The notes beneath the pieces were generated by a model that saw only the letters and a program-made list of their open reading frames with translations, was not told the origin of the DNA and did not search any database. Positions 8,701-16,918 of a DNA stretch of 25,026 nt are shown here, in pieces. The stretch covers positions 1 through 25,026 of the IMG/VR virus record IMGVR_UViG_3300046411_001309; one strand, given 5' to 3'. A program made the position numbers and the translations under genes. Every line of letters starts with the position of its first letter. The stretch's first letter is position 1. The stretch comes from a virus.

Positions 8701-10525
8701 TTAGATCTAAATCAGATGAAAAATTAACAGGCCTATCAAAAATAACCCTATAATTATCAGAATAAGGGTCTTTAACTATTTCTATTATTTTTACAAAAAC
8801 ATCTTTGTTTTTTTCTTTAACGTAATCTCCTATTCTAACGTTACCTATTTCTAATTCAGATATAAGTATTCCTTGTGAAACAGCACATCCTCCAATCATT
8901 GTGTATATTTCATAATCTCCAAGAGATAATCCTCCGGTTACGGTTCCACCTTCACTGATAAACTCATTATACTTTTTTTCAAAAATTTCATTAGCATCAG
9001 TAGAGCTTTGCATATTGATAAAAATATACGGATTAGAAGAATGTATTCCGAAGACTGTAGTATTTTTATTTCTACCTTGAGAATAATCGTCTATAATAAC
9101 TTTGTTTTTTATAGACGTGGCTTTATATGGTATTACTTCTGCATTTCTTATAGCTGCAGCTAATGCCGCTGCAATTTGAGAAGTATTGCCTTGTGCAGAA
9201 TATCTATTTTCTTCAAAAGTACCTATTTGTAGATTTTCATCTGCTATTAAAATAAAGTCTCCTAAATTAAAGTTTTCTATACTGATTTCTAAAAGGTCTC
9301 CTAAAAATATTTTGTCATTGTGAGAAGGAGATTGAATTATATCTAACTCAATAAACCCGTTAAAGGGCTCTTTACTTATTACAGGGGTATTAAAAGGGTT
9401 CTTTACTTTATTTACAAATAAAGAAGAATCACCTCTATATGAAGTAAGGATTTGATTACCATTTAACCTGGTTTTTCTAAATCTATTTAATATATTGTGA
9501 AAGTTTTGATTAGAATCTTTTACCCATCCTAAAATAGGCTGTGTAATATCCGTAAGAGAAGGTAAATTATCGCTATCAACAAAGCCATCTAAGTTTAAAT
9601 ATCCATGTGCATTTACCGAGTTAACTAAAACCTTTCCTTCTTCATGAACATCTACGAATAATCCAAAGTATCTGTAAATTTCATAATCATTAGCATCATT
9701 ATCATCAAATAAAAATTCTAAATTAAAAACATTATGCGAAATTATTCCATTTCTTTCAAAGCTCGTGGTTAAAGTGTTATTTGCTAATATTTCTGGAAGA
9801 TCTTCTTTTATATAATCGTCGTCAATATAGTCAGACTTTTCTATAAATCCACCCAACATTACATCAATGCCATTAAAATACGTAGGGTCATCTAATTCGA
9901 AATTAAAATCTATGTGTGACTTTGGAAGAAGAGGATCGTTAATATGGCTATTTAAATATCTACCTAATTTTGAATTATTAGTTAAATCAAACGTCTTAAT
10001 AAGAGTTGCATTTGACAGCATTTCTTGAATTCTAGAATTTTGACCTTCTGTACCTTCCCCTATGTTTTCTTTAAAATCAACATCTTTAACCCTGTAAATG
10101 ACAAATTTTTCAGGAACACTTTCTTCTAACCATATCGGAGCGAATATTCTACACTGCTCATCATATACCTTTGTAAAGTTAAAAGAAGCTCCATAGTTAT
10201 ATAAATTCTCGTATTGTGTAGAATAATCAGAAGATACACCTAAATCGGTAAACTCTCTTCCGAGTCTATATCTTTCATCTTTACTTAGTCTTCCATAAAA
10301 TTGAGAAACATCCCTACAATATTGACCGGAGTCAGAAATAGGATATTTTTGAAATTCAGATTGAGATAGGGTTCTACTCGCCTTTATTGAACTCAAATAA
10401 ATATCTTCATTAGAATCCGTAACTAGCTTTACGTTAGACGTAAGCTTTGGATTAGTTCTTAATAAGGCAAATGATTTGTTTTTATGTAAACTATTCTTTA
10501 CCGCTGTGTTAATAATTTTCGCCAT
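5747..10525 (-). CDS. Very large virion structural protein, role unknown
   Basis: 1592 residues, the largest gene here, and not recognised as a named family. The start MAKIINTAVKNSLHKNK is basic and has no signal peptide or membrane segment. The rest is rich in Asp, Asn, Tyr and Phe and alternates short beta-type stretches with loops, as in phage baseplate and tail proteins. Around residues 445-475 the stretch NTSQIAAALAAAIRNAE, followed by a beta hairpin with KNKVIIDDYS, resembles the small repeated module seen in many tail and baseplate proteins (helix AAALAAAIN, then V-x-V/I strands). No catalytic motif was noticed. It lies between two structural genes, 3 nt before the Hint-bearing fibre gene and 57 nt after the 1256-residue gene, and it has its own promoter-like motif. 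A large peripheral baseplate or fibre-network component is an inference. Confidence 0.7.
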   Translation of the reverse strand: MAKIINTAVKNSLHKNKSFALLRTNPKLTSNVKLVTDSNEDIYLSSIKASRTLSQSEFQKYPISDSGQYCRDVSQFYGRLSKDERYRLGREFTDLGVSSDYSTQYENLYNYGASFNFTKVYDEQCRIFAPIWLEESVPEKFVIYRVKDVDFKENIGEGTEGQNSRIQEMLSNATLIKTFDLTNNSKLGRYLNSHINDPLLPKSHIDFNFELDDPTYFNGIDVMLGGFIEKSDYIDDDYIKEDLPEILANNTLTTSFERNGIISHNVFNLEFLFDDNDANDYEIYRYFGLFVDVHEEGKVLVNSVNAHGYLNLDGFVDSDNLPSLTDITQPILGWVKDSNQNFHNILNRFRKTRLNGNQILTSYRGDSSLFVNKVKNPFNTPVISKEPFNGFIELDIIQSPSHNDKIFLGDLLEISIENFNLGDFILIADENLQIGTFEENRYSAQGNTSQIAAALAAAIRNAEVIPYKATSIKNKVIIDDYSQGRNKNTTVFGIHSSNPYIFINMQSSTDANEIFEKKYNEFISEGGTVTGGLSLGDYEIYTMIGGCAVSQGILISELEIGNVRIGDYVKEKNKDVFVKIIEIVKDPYSDNYRVIFDRPVNFSSDLDLISYTIYETPFGKFSAYDFKDFNFDFYDTSNSDTSALDLESIQYKNDEDKFSVSSAYSVSILAPNEGSSTFAGPDHAVIISGGNFRDFIKKGDFLKSSTDGEYVQVKEVLWTGDSYNVTRISLQGEPWSGYTIPNGQVNEDSEIVYRPGDDSLNSFKFKSLTGVIADDGTENDVDSNIIESEYDRLNENNLKETSINSRIIPTICKFSLKNSTNSRNLPYILNVNEAFGVNNLSSDISIFSDRDPQKLNMEHFYLLNIPSYLKNENSIPLIRDYVEVGNTKGTYEYLSDAFKDTSFDYFSYFMNYTGGFDSDENWVNAIPHQMYTIFGEGDSMNFSSSVFKGLRYVYKDRKEFELDEPISFTPSSSVNGYKMSTILCYHTPDENTNPAEEDINDDVKIEVIKNDKFKTISILINLRVSINDVKELDRYLLYTLEDLKSGDEVKNTKIRGFLEFGGTSSWGDGTGTTQMQSSAQSVGLDAPRFSQDIFKINEEYSYILFDAPGFGTYALEVVSVIDDNNIIVTNQAYKWTVEGIDKNQPLQQPSIIPNNTPLEYSGGGERGWNNILQDITSYGLSNRINSNREIEYVAVSELGEISNNDYVIHIEDGVEFIKTSILTVETDDDKPKAFKTNNREIGYDLVAREDGGYYTTLKRMNGSYDPLFRDVITFTSPYEKYKFIDTDLMNTWENISRDQWTRSEENAYHDYIRYNRFSGINCMFSSNLKLNDNYGFIKNFFFHKVNEEGGTVVKLSQETDKLPLYPLIGEIAIDKKDLNLFKSKYSNDYYTRSYGGSRSVPVSGTLSPIEERSFMASTIMKVKNEYNISSYDTIYVSSLTELDIIRYDEKENEGAYFFEDSQKIYIDFYVADSFIQELKEDKITSYYNRYVKPESSFGDKTTLEDDVNIYIRENIIPRFLIDSIKIYGKQIAGSSSELNSISDVEDISSGGYLELTNFEIRSFAEKPLDFRLIYNKKPGYSYKLRVHSKIIA

Positions 10526-10551
10526 TTATGAATAGACTCTATTTTTGTTAG

Positions 10552-10561
10552 AGTATATATC
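10552..10561 (-). promoter_or_regulatory. Late-promoter-like motif GATATATACT upstream of the 1592-residue gene
   Basis: The minus strand reads GATATATACT, with GATATATA ending 28 nt before the ATG at 10525. It shares its first eight bases with the two GATATATAAA motifs in the other long gaps, at similar spacing. It is the weakest of the three because positions 9-10 differ and because it overlaps a possible hairpin. Confidence 0.35.
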
Positions 10562-10583
10562 TTGCTTCGTTACAGCGAGATAT
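10557..10583 (-). other. Imperfect 10-bp hairpin at the end of the 1256-residue gene
   Basis: Plus-strand arms ATATCTTGCT (10557-10566) and AGCGAGATAT (10574-10583) are complementary apart from one position (G-T on the plus strand, C-A in the minus transcript), around a 7-nt loop. The hairpin touches the stop codon of the upstream gene. No U-tract follows, so an efficient intrinsic terminator is unlikely. An mRNA end-protecting or processing structure is possible. A second small inverted repeat (ACTCTA/TAGAGT, 10536-10554) lies next to it. Confidence 0.35.
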
Positions 10584-13500
10584 TACCTATATGGGCGAGC
10601 GTCAAAGTCGTAAAGTCTAGATGAATAGAAGTCATTATAACCGGTAAAGAATCTTCTTCTATTCCACCACCAGTTAGTTATTCCACTTCCTGAAGCACGG
10701 TATTTAGTAAGCATTACCTTATTAATACTATTCTTATTTGTTCCAACTGCTCTGTATTTAGCGTATACTTCAACGTCAAACCTAAACTCATTTTTATAAG
10801 TATCAATAATATCTAGTCCTATTTTCTTAGAATATGTCAAGTTTGAGAATGTGTTTCCGTATATTCCACCTAATCTACCTTTACCTGTTGAGTTCTTTCC
10901 AAAGTAATCGGTCATTCTATACTGAAATACCATATCTACTGAAATCGCATTTTGGCTTCCACCTTCTACTATTTTTTTACCATATTTCGTAGGACCATCT
11001 ACTGATAAACTTTCTTGATTTATAGGTGAAAGATATAAGAAAGATCCACAAGAAAGACCTCCTAATAAATATTTGTCTTCCTCTGTAAATGAGTTTTTAA
11101 TAGATTTTCTAGCTATAACCGTGCCGTCATCATCTTTAGGTCCAGATTCGCTACCATCTCTAAAGGTAATTGTAAGAGGTTGATATGCGGTTTGTAATTT
11201 GCCTCCTAGCTGATCGTTAGATCTTTTTACCGCATATTTTGGCATTGCTACTGCGCCTGTTGAAATAATTTCATCTAAAGTCATTCCGGAATTTACTTCA
11301 TCACCACTGGCGTCTTGAATTAGTGGATGAAATTTTGATAAGAAAAGACCACTATCATATTCAGATGCACCTAATTGCGAAATGGAAACTACATCAGGTG
11401 TAGTACCACTAGCACCTAAATTATTAAATGTACCATTCCAAATAAAATCATCACTACCACCTAGATTAGTAGTATTTGTAGCGATAGCTGTAAAACTGGC
11501 AGAGCTAAAATCTCTTAAGTGAGTTCTATCTTGAATCCCAGTAGTACCAGATACCGCATATGATAATCCATATTCAGCAGTTGTTACACCTGATAAATTT
11601 GCCTTTCTTGTTGCGTCTGTATCGGGGTTTGTAGTTGAATATAAATTACCATTATTTGCTAGATTTTTAAATCTAGAATAAATAAATTGACCATTTAACT
11701 GCGTAGATTGATCTGGAGAATCTGCAAAATGATTATATGAATTCGCATCTCCGGTTAAGTTTTGATAAACAACAGGGACTTGATCGTATCGTGCTTCTTG
11801 TGTATAATAAGAATCGTTTGACACCATTGAATCGGGTGTCGCATCAGCCGCTTGTTTTAGATTTCCTGTACTTAGGTCAATTATACCTAATCCAAATTCT
11901 TGTTCAGAAGTAGAAATATACGCAGGCTGTTTTAAGTCTCCTACTATTCTGGCACATAATTCAAGATCGGATGCCTTAGTATTATGTAATTCTATCTTAA
12001 AGTTTTTAGTTACTATATAGCCTTTAGTTTCTCCTGTAGGAGCATCATCTACATAATATCCTGCGAATATTTTAGCAGTAGAATTGTTTTTAACTAAAGT
12101 AACGTCTCCATCTTCATCTATAATTTTAACTTGCAATTCACCAACCGCTCCAGAAACCTGTGCTTGTAATCTTTCTAATTGATTTTGTAATTCTAATAGT
12201 TTATCATATACACTAATAGGTGTTTGTTCTCCTGTTAAAAATCCTGAAGCAACAGTATCAGCTTGGTGTGCGTAATAAGTATCTCCTGCAGTAAATCCAT
12301 CGTCTAAGTGAGTAAATAAACCTTGAGATTCTAAATCATCGTTGATTTCTACCTTAACATTATCTAAATCGTTTTGATTAACTAGTGTATTAGCTCCGTC
12401 TGTTGCGATTTCTCCTTCTGGGAATGGAATAGTAATTATCTCAGACCATTCTGATTCAACTGGTGTTTGTGGAAAACCAGCTTCAGAAATAGATTTTACC
12501 ATTAATTCTATCTTTTCTCCAGGTTGAATTGGTAAATCAATTGAATTAAAATTAATAGCTTGTGAATCTTCTTCAGATTCTATAATCCATCTATAACCTC
12601 CATCGGCCTGCTTTTCTCTTTTTCTAATAGGTCCTTTAACTTCAACCCAATTTGAAAAAGCAGCAGTCTTTTTATTAAATTTAATTTGTTCTATTACAGA
12701 AGTTTTACCAGTCGCAGAAATGTATCTATATCTTGCTACGAACTGAACTACTTCTTGTGAAATTTCATCACCAACTTTTTTAGCGTCTGGAATAGACCAA
12801 AAACCTCTAACTCTATATTTTGGAGTTACCTTTGGTAATTCATTAGATTCCGCAATAGCCTTTATTTCGCTAACGCTTGAAGAAAATACCTTTGTTTCTG
12901 CCTCTTTTTCTCTTACTAAAGAAACTAATTCATTCTTTTCCCTATTTCTTTCAATCTTAGAAGAAAACTTTTTAGTAGCAATTAATTTTCTCTTCTTTTT
13001 AATAGTAGTGTCTAATTTCTTAATTACTTCTTTGGCTTTTACTTTATCTGCCTTAATCTTCTTAACTTTTTCAACACTAGCATTATCTGTTAAATGCTTA
13101 TTAATCTGAGTAACTTTAAAGTTATCTACTTCAACTTCTGGTGAATCTGGAATAAGACCCTCAGATGCTGGCGGAATATAATCTACTTTAAGAGCTTTGA
13201 TAAATTGACCAAAGTCTGCAACTTCTTCTTTATAATATTTTGCAAGTGTAGTAACTATGCCATCCTCATTTTGAATAGTTAATTCATTAGAATAAAACGC
13301 AATACCTGGTGAAAAATCAGTAGCAGGTATTTTAGAAATAGGATCGATTGGTTTTACAAAGACAACTTGCCTTTCGTCAAACCCGACTTTAACGTCTATT
13401 GAAACTGATGCGTCAATATCTTTATAAATTCTTAAGGCTTTTGCTCCTATTTTTATAGGTGCATATCCTTCCATTAATGATAATTCTACCTGAGAAGTAG

Positions 13501-14353
13501 AAGAGTCAATAGAAGAAACCTTATATCTAGTATTATATTCCTTTGTATTCACGACCAGTGAATCTCCTACTTTAAGAGATTCAGTGTCTTTCATCTCCTT
13601 ATTAGAATCTGAATATGTTAATTTATTTAAAGTATATACTTTAACCGTTTTAGTTTGAGTGATTCCATCTACTAATAGGGTTTTCTGTACATTTTCTACC
13701 TTTAATACATCTAATTCTCCATTGTATTGAATAGATCTAATCGGCATGTCAACTGTTTCCGCATCTATTCTATATTTTAATCCATCTTCTTTTATTTTAG
13801 AGATAAATTTAGAATAGTTTATATCGTTTTGACCTTTAAATATTTCGTCAAAAGCCTCCGTAGAAGAAACATGATCTTTTTCAAAAATAAATCTTTCTGT
13901 ATAAACTCTTTCCGTGTCTACTGGAATTTGACCCTTTACATCTAGATTAATAGTTAATAATGGGTTTAAAAAATCCTCAAAGAAATCATTTAATTTAGTG
14001 TTAAATTCTTTAGGGGTTGCTAAACTAGTAATAGGGGCTGAGGGGCCTTTTAACTTTGAAGTATGTATTCTTCTATAAGAACCATCTTTTAATCTTACAT
14101 TAGCGCTTGATGTGTCTAATCCGCTTATAGAAGTTAAATTCTTATCAATTCTTTCAATTTCTCTTTTCAAAAATCCAAACGCTGGAATTTGAATCGCTGT
14201 CATTTCCCCAGTGCGATTGTCAAATAAGTCAATTGTAACTGTTTCTTTATCTGTAGAAATAGCCTCATTGATACGCTCAAAAGTTTCTAAAGAATTAGTG
14301 TTTAATTCAAGAAACTGTTCGAGTAAATGTGATATAGAATTGCTAGCGCTCAT
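10583..14353 (-). CDS. Baseplate/tail structural protein with Lys-rich coiled coil and fibronectin-III-like domain
   Basis: 1256 residues. The N-terminal 130 residues are mostly helical (ISHLLEQFLELNTNSLETFE). Residues about 422-505 are a strongly charged, Lys/Glu-rich helix likely to form a coiled coil (KVKKIKADKVKAKEVIKKLD and on). Residues about 510-645 look like a fibronectin type III domain: RGFWSIPDA, then ARYRYISATGKTS, then IELMVKSISEAGFPQTPVES followed by EWSEIITIPFP. A short second coiled coil (YDKLLELQNQLERLQAQ) spans residues about 716-735. The last 500 residues are beta-rich and unrecognised. Fibronectin-III domains are common in tail and host-specificity proteins, where they serve as spacers or adhesion modules. 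The start lies 1 nt after the upstream stop (TAATATG), so translation is probably coupled. A baseplate-periphery or fibre-connecting role is inferred. The family is not identified. Confidence 0.7.
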   Translation of the reverse strand: MSASNSISHLLEQFLELNTNSLETFERINEAISTDKETVTIDLFDNRTGEMTAIQIPAFGFLKREIERIDKNLTSISGLDTSSANVRLKDGSYRRIHTSKLKGPSAPITSLATPKEFNTKLNDFFEDFLNPLLTINLDVKGQIPVDTERVYTERFIFEKDHVSSTEAFDEIFKGQNDINYSKFISKIKEDGLKYRIDAETVDMPIRSIQYNGELDVLKVENVQKTLLVDGITQTKTVKVYTLNKLTYSDSNKEMKDTESLKVGDSLVVNTKEYNTRYKVSSIDSSTSQVELSLMEGYAPIKIGAKALRIYKDIDASVSIDVKVGFDERQVVFVKPIDPISKIPATDFSPGIAFYSNELTIQNEDGIVTTLAKYYKEEVADFGQFIKALKVDYIPPASEGLIPDSPEVEVDNFKVTQINKHLTDNASVEKVKKIKADKVKAKEVIKKLDTTIKKKRKLIATKKFSSKIERNREKNELVSLVREKEAETKVFSSSVSEIKAIAESNELPKVTPKYRVRGFWSIPDAKKVGDEISQEVVQFVARYRYISATGKTSVIEQIKFNKKTAAFSNWVEVKGPIRKREKQADGGYRWIIESEEDSQAINFNSIDLPIQPGEKIELMVKSISEAGFPQTPVESEWSEIITIPFPEGEIATDGANTLVNQNDLDNVKVEINDDLESQGLFTHLDDGFTAGDTYYAHQADTVASGFLTGEQTPISVYDKLLELQNQLERLQAQVSGAVGELQVKIIDEDGDVTLVKNNSTAKIFAGYYVDDAPTGETKGYIVTKNFKIELHNTKASDLELCARIVGDLKQPAYISTSEQEFGLGIIDLSTGNLKQAADATPDSMVSNDSYYTQEARYDQVPVVYQNLTGDANSYNHFADSPDQSTQLNGQFIYSRFKNLANNGNLYSTTNPDTDATRKANLSGVTTAEYGLSYAVSGTTGIQDRTHLRDFSSASFTAIATNTTNLGGSDDFIWNGTFNNLGASGTTPDVVSISQLGASEYDSGLFLSKFHPLIQDASGDEVNSGMTLDEIISTGAVAMPKYAVKRSNDQLGGKLQTAYQPLTITFRDGSESGPKDDDGTVIARKSIKNSFTEEDKYLLGGLSCGSFLYLSPINQESLSVDGPTKYGKKIVEGGSQNAISVDMVFQYRMTDYFGKNSTGKGRLGGIYGNTFSNLTYSKKIGLDIIDTYKNEFRFDVEVYAKYRAVGTNKNSINKVMLTKYRASGSGITNWWWNRRRFFTGYNDFYSSRLYDFDARPYR

Positions 14354-14354
14354 A

Positions 14355-16343
14355 TTATCTTAAAATATCGTATTCAAACGTTTTATTTACTTCATCTATA
14401 CAGATTATTTCTATGTATGGAATATCGCTTATTAAGGATGACGATGGAATGGATAATTTTTGTGACCATCCATTATTCTTATCTGTCCATATTGTAATAG
14501 AATTAGTTGATAGATTTTTAATTTTATTTTTAAAAGTTACTCTGACTACTTGTCCTTTTTTCCAAGAAGACACAGTATCGTCTAAGTATATATTTAGATT
14601 CGAATCAAAGTCCTCGTTCTGGTCTGTATAAATTCTAACTAAGTTATCAAAGGTTTTAAGTCTTTGCCAAACAGCTTTAGTTCCAGATTCAGAAGGTAAA
14701 AATGGTCCATCTGAATTAAGCTCTCTTTCGTTAATAGAAGAGACGGTATCGTAAACATATGCCTGACTTAAATTATAACCAAAATTAGAATTATTTATTC
14801 TAACTTTACCGTTTCCTGTTTTATCAATAGACACTCCTGAGTTACCTGACTCTAACACGTCTGTATTATATTGTATTTCTGCAGGAATTACACCAGATAT
14901 CACCTGGTTTAACCTAGAATTAGTATTAGTTATTAAATCTAAAAGTGTTCTTTCATCTTGGAAATTTAATGTAGCATTTTCTAAATCTGATTCTACTGAA
15001 TCCAATCTAGTATTTAATCCTTGTAAACTTTCTGAGTTTAGTAAAAAGCTCTCTAGCATTTCTACCTTCTCTGCAATCTCATTATATCTTTTATTTGCGT
15101 CTCTTAATAGCTGTGCTGCATTTTCTAGTGTAGACGTCGTATCTAGGAAAATGTCCATAGAGAATGTTGAATAATCATTAACATTCTTTTCAACACCAAC
15201 ATTATCTAGCGAAGAATTAAATTTTAAATTTAATTTAAGAGCAAATGCATTACCATTAAGACCCGTGACTTCGTTAGGTTTGTATTTTGTAAGCTCCGGA
15301 ATATACCATCCATCATTAGTAGTATCTTCCTTCCAGTTATCTAATAATATTACACCATATAAATTAGTTGCTTTATTTCCAATATTAGACTTAGAATATA
15401 AGTCGTAATAAACCAATATCGCATTGAATCTAAAGTCTCCACCTCTTTGTGAATAATCTAATATAGTGTTTAACTTTGGATCGTTAATTATTTTAGAATA
15501 TGCGCTTGAATTAAAATCAATTCCGAAACCAGGTATTTCATTAACATTCGTGTTATAAGTACCATCGTCTTGATCAGTATACGTTTCAAGATTTAAATAT
15601 GGATCCGGGTGTATATCATCTATAGATCTTCCAGATAAAGCTTCTCCTGGCGTAAACTTAATATTATTAGTATTGAAAGGAGAAGAAGTTAATAAAACTT
15701 CAGGAGTATATCCTACCGAAGAAGGAACGTTTACAAATATTTCATTGTATTGTTGACCTTTATAATTTTTATCATTGGTTACATCTATATTTCCAATATA
15801 TTTTATGACCTTACTGTATTCTGAACCTGATTGAAGAGAATCGTCTAATTCTATCATTCTAGAATATCCTGTAGAAACCTCTTGTGAAGTTGCAGTTCTA
15901 ACTCTAAATGCGTTAATGTGATAAAGATATTTAAAAAATATTTTTTCTGCATCACTCTGAAATAATACGTCGTCAAAATCGTCATTGCTTTCAGGGTTTA
16001 AAAGCATATTCTCTAAATTTAAAGCATAGCTTTGAAAAGTTTGTGCAAAATGAACGTTACCGTTTCCATCATGTAACGTATCGTCATAAGAACTAGCATT
16101 TTCACCACCTCCACCTTCGAATAATCTATTGTATTCAATATAGTTAGGTCCAACATACTCAGGGTTATTCGGATCGCTTTGAATTGAATCTGCATATACT
16201 GGCAAGTCTAGTAGTGCAAATTTAGAAAATTCAAAATTAATATCTGGATTATAATAGGCGCGAGTAAGATCTCTTGCTGCGTTAGCAAAAGCATACATCG
16301 TACCGCCCTGTTCCTGTGGAATCCTTATTAGTGGTGTAGCCAT
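14355..16343 (-). CDS. Virion structural protein with central coiled coil, possible baseplate wedge/fibre-network component
   Basis: 662 residues. The start MATPLIRIPQEQGGTMYAFA and the stretch HFAQTFQSYALNLENMLLN (residues about 98-116), followed by EKIFFKYLYHINAFRVRTAT, remind me of baseplate-associated structural proteins of marine T4-like phages. This is memory of style, not an alignment. Residues about 403-483 are a heptad-rich coiled coil (STLENAAQLLRDANKRYNEI, then LNTRLDSVESDLENA), which suggests an oligomeric stalk. The C-terminal 170 residues are beta-type. No enzyme motif was seen. The ATG follows the 182-residue gene's stop by 25 nt in an A/T-only leader, and the stop lies 1 nt before the next start. 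It sits just downstream of the wedge core genes, which supports a baseplate location. Confidence 0.65.
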   Translation of the reverse strand: MATPLIRIPQEQGGTMYAFANAARDLTRAYYNPDINFEFSKFALLDLPVYADSIQSDPNNPEYVGPNYIEYNRLFEGGGGENASSYDDTLHDGNGNVHFAQTFQSYALNLENMLLNPESNDDFDDVLFQSDAEKIFFKYLYHINAFRVRTATSQEVSTGYSRMIELDDSLQSGSEYSKVIKYIGNIDVTNDKNYKGQQYNEIFVNVPSSVGYTPEVLLTSSPFNTNNIKFTPGEALSGRSIDDIHPDPYLNLETYTDQDDGTYNTNVNEIPGFGIDFNSSAYSKIINDPKLNTILDYSQRGGDFRFNAILVYYDLYSKSNIGNKATNLYGVILLDNWKEDTTNDGWYIPELTKYKPNEVTGLNGNAFALKLNLKFNSSLDNVGVEKNVNDYSTFSMDIFLDTTSTLENAAQLLRDANKRYNEIAEKVEMLESFLLNSESLQGLNTRLDSVESDLENATLNFQDERTLLDLITNTNSRLNQVISGVIPAEIQYNTDVLESGNSGVSIDKTGNGKVRINNSNFGYNLSQAYVYDTVSSINERELNSDGPFLPSESGTKAVWQRLKTFDNLVRIYTDQNEDFDSNLNIYLDDTVSSWKKGQVVRVTFKNKIKNLSTNSITIWTDKNNGWSQKLSIPSSSLISDIPYIEIICIDEVNKTFEYDILR

Positions 16344-16368
16344 CTAATTAAAACTTTTTATTTTATAA

Positions 16369-16917
16369 TTAAGCAATTGTAGCGTTATAAGAACCTACAA
16401 TATACCATTTTCCGTTGTTATCTCCCATTAAGCTAATACTACCACCTTGTAAAACGGTAATAGATGTTGCACCGTGAATTAGTGCAGCTGTTAAGTCCAT
16501 TGTAAACTCAACATTAGCGGCAATTGTTAATAATTGTCCACTAGTAGAAGCACCTAATGAAATAGGGTCAGAACCAGTGTACTCATATGCACCTAATGAA
16601 GGGGTTCCTACAGGGAAATTAGCAGTATCTGCAAAAGAAACCTGTAAAGATTTTTCTAAAATAACGTTCTCTTTAAATGTGGATTCTACTCCTGATTCAA
16701 AAGAAGATCCTGTTACACTAAATGTAGATAAAGAACCGTTATTTAAAGAAAGAGTTCCCGCAGAAACAGCGCCTGTTAAAGTTAACGTAGAGTTTGTCGT
16801 GTCTAGAACGTTTGCAATTAAACCTAATTCTTCATTTACATTATCAAAGTTATTATTGATAGTAAGTCTCGAAGAAGAAAGGCTGTGCGTTCCTAAAATT
16901 GTTGTAATACTTGCCAT
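16369..16917 (-). CDS. Small fibre-like virion protein
   Basis: 182 residues, rich in Ser, Thr, Asn and Gly. The N-terminus SSSRLTINNNFDNVNEEL carries the same IN-x-NF motif as the anchors of the two collagen-like fibre proteins (DKINYNFDQL and DKINFNFNLL), which suggests a shared attachment segment. The middle has short repeated beta turns (STLTLTGAVSAGTLSLNNGS, then STFSVTGSS), as in beta-helical or beta-roll fibres. The C-terminus GKWYIVGSYNATI closes a beta domain. There is no Hint or collagen motif. It starts 1 nt after the stop of the 925-residue gene (TAA A ATG), so coupling is likely. Proposed role: a short fibre or a bridge between baseplate and fibres. The specific family is unknown. 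Confidence 0.65.
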   Translation of the reverse strand: MASITTILGTHSLSSSRLTINNNFDNVNEELGLIANVLDTTNSTLTLTGAVSAGTLSLNNGSLSTFSVTGSSFESGVESTFKENVILEKSLQVSFADTANFPVGTPSLGAYEYTGSDPISLGASTSGQLLTIAANVEFTMDLTAALIHGATSITVLQGGSISLMGDNNGKWYIVGSYNATIA

Positions 16918-16918
16918 T

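Noticed and set aside
10557-10583. Intrinsic terminator after the 1256-residue gene
   Set aside because: The stem is AT-rich with a mismatch in the transcript and has no following U-tract, so it is listed only as a possible RNA structure.
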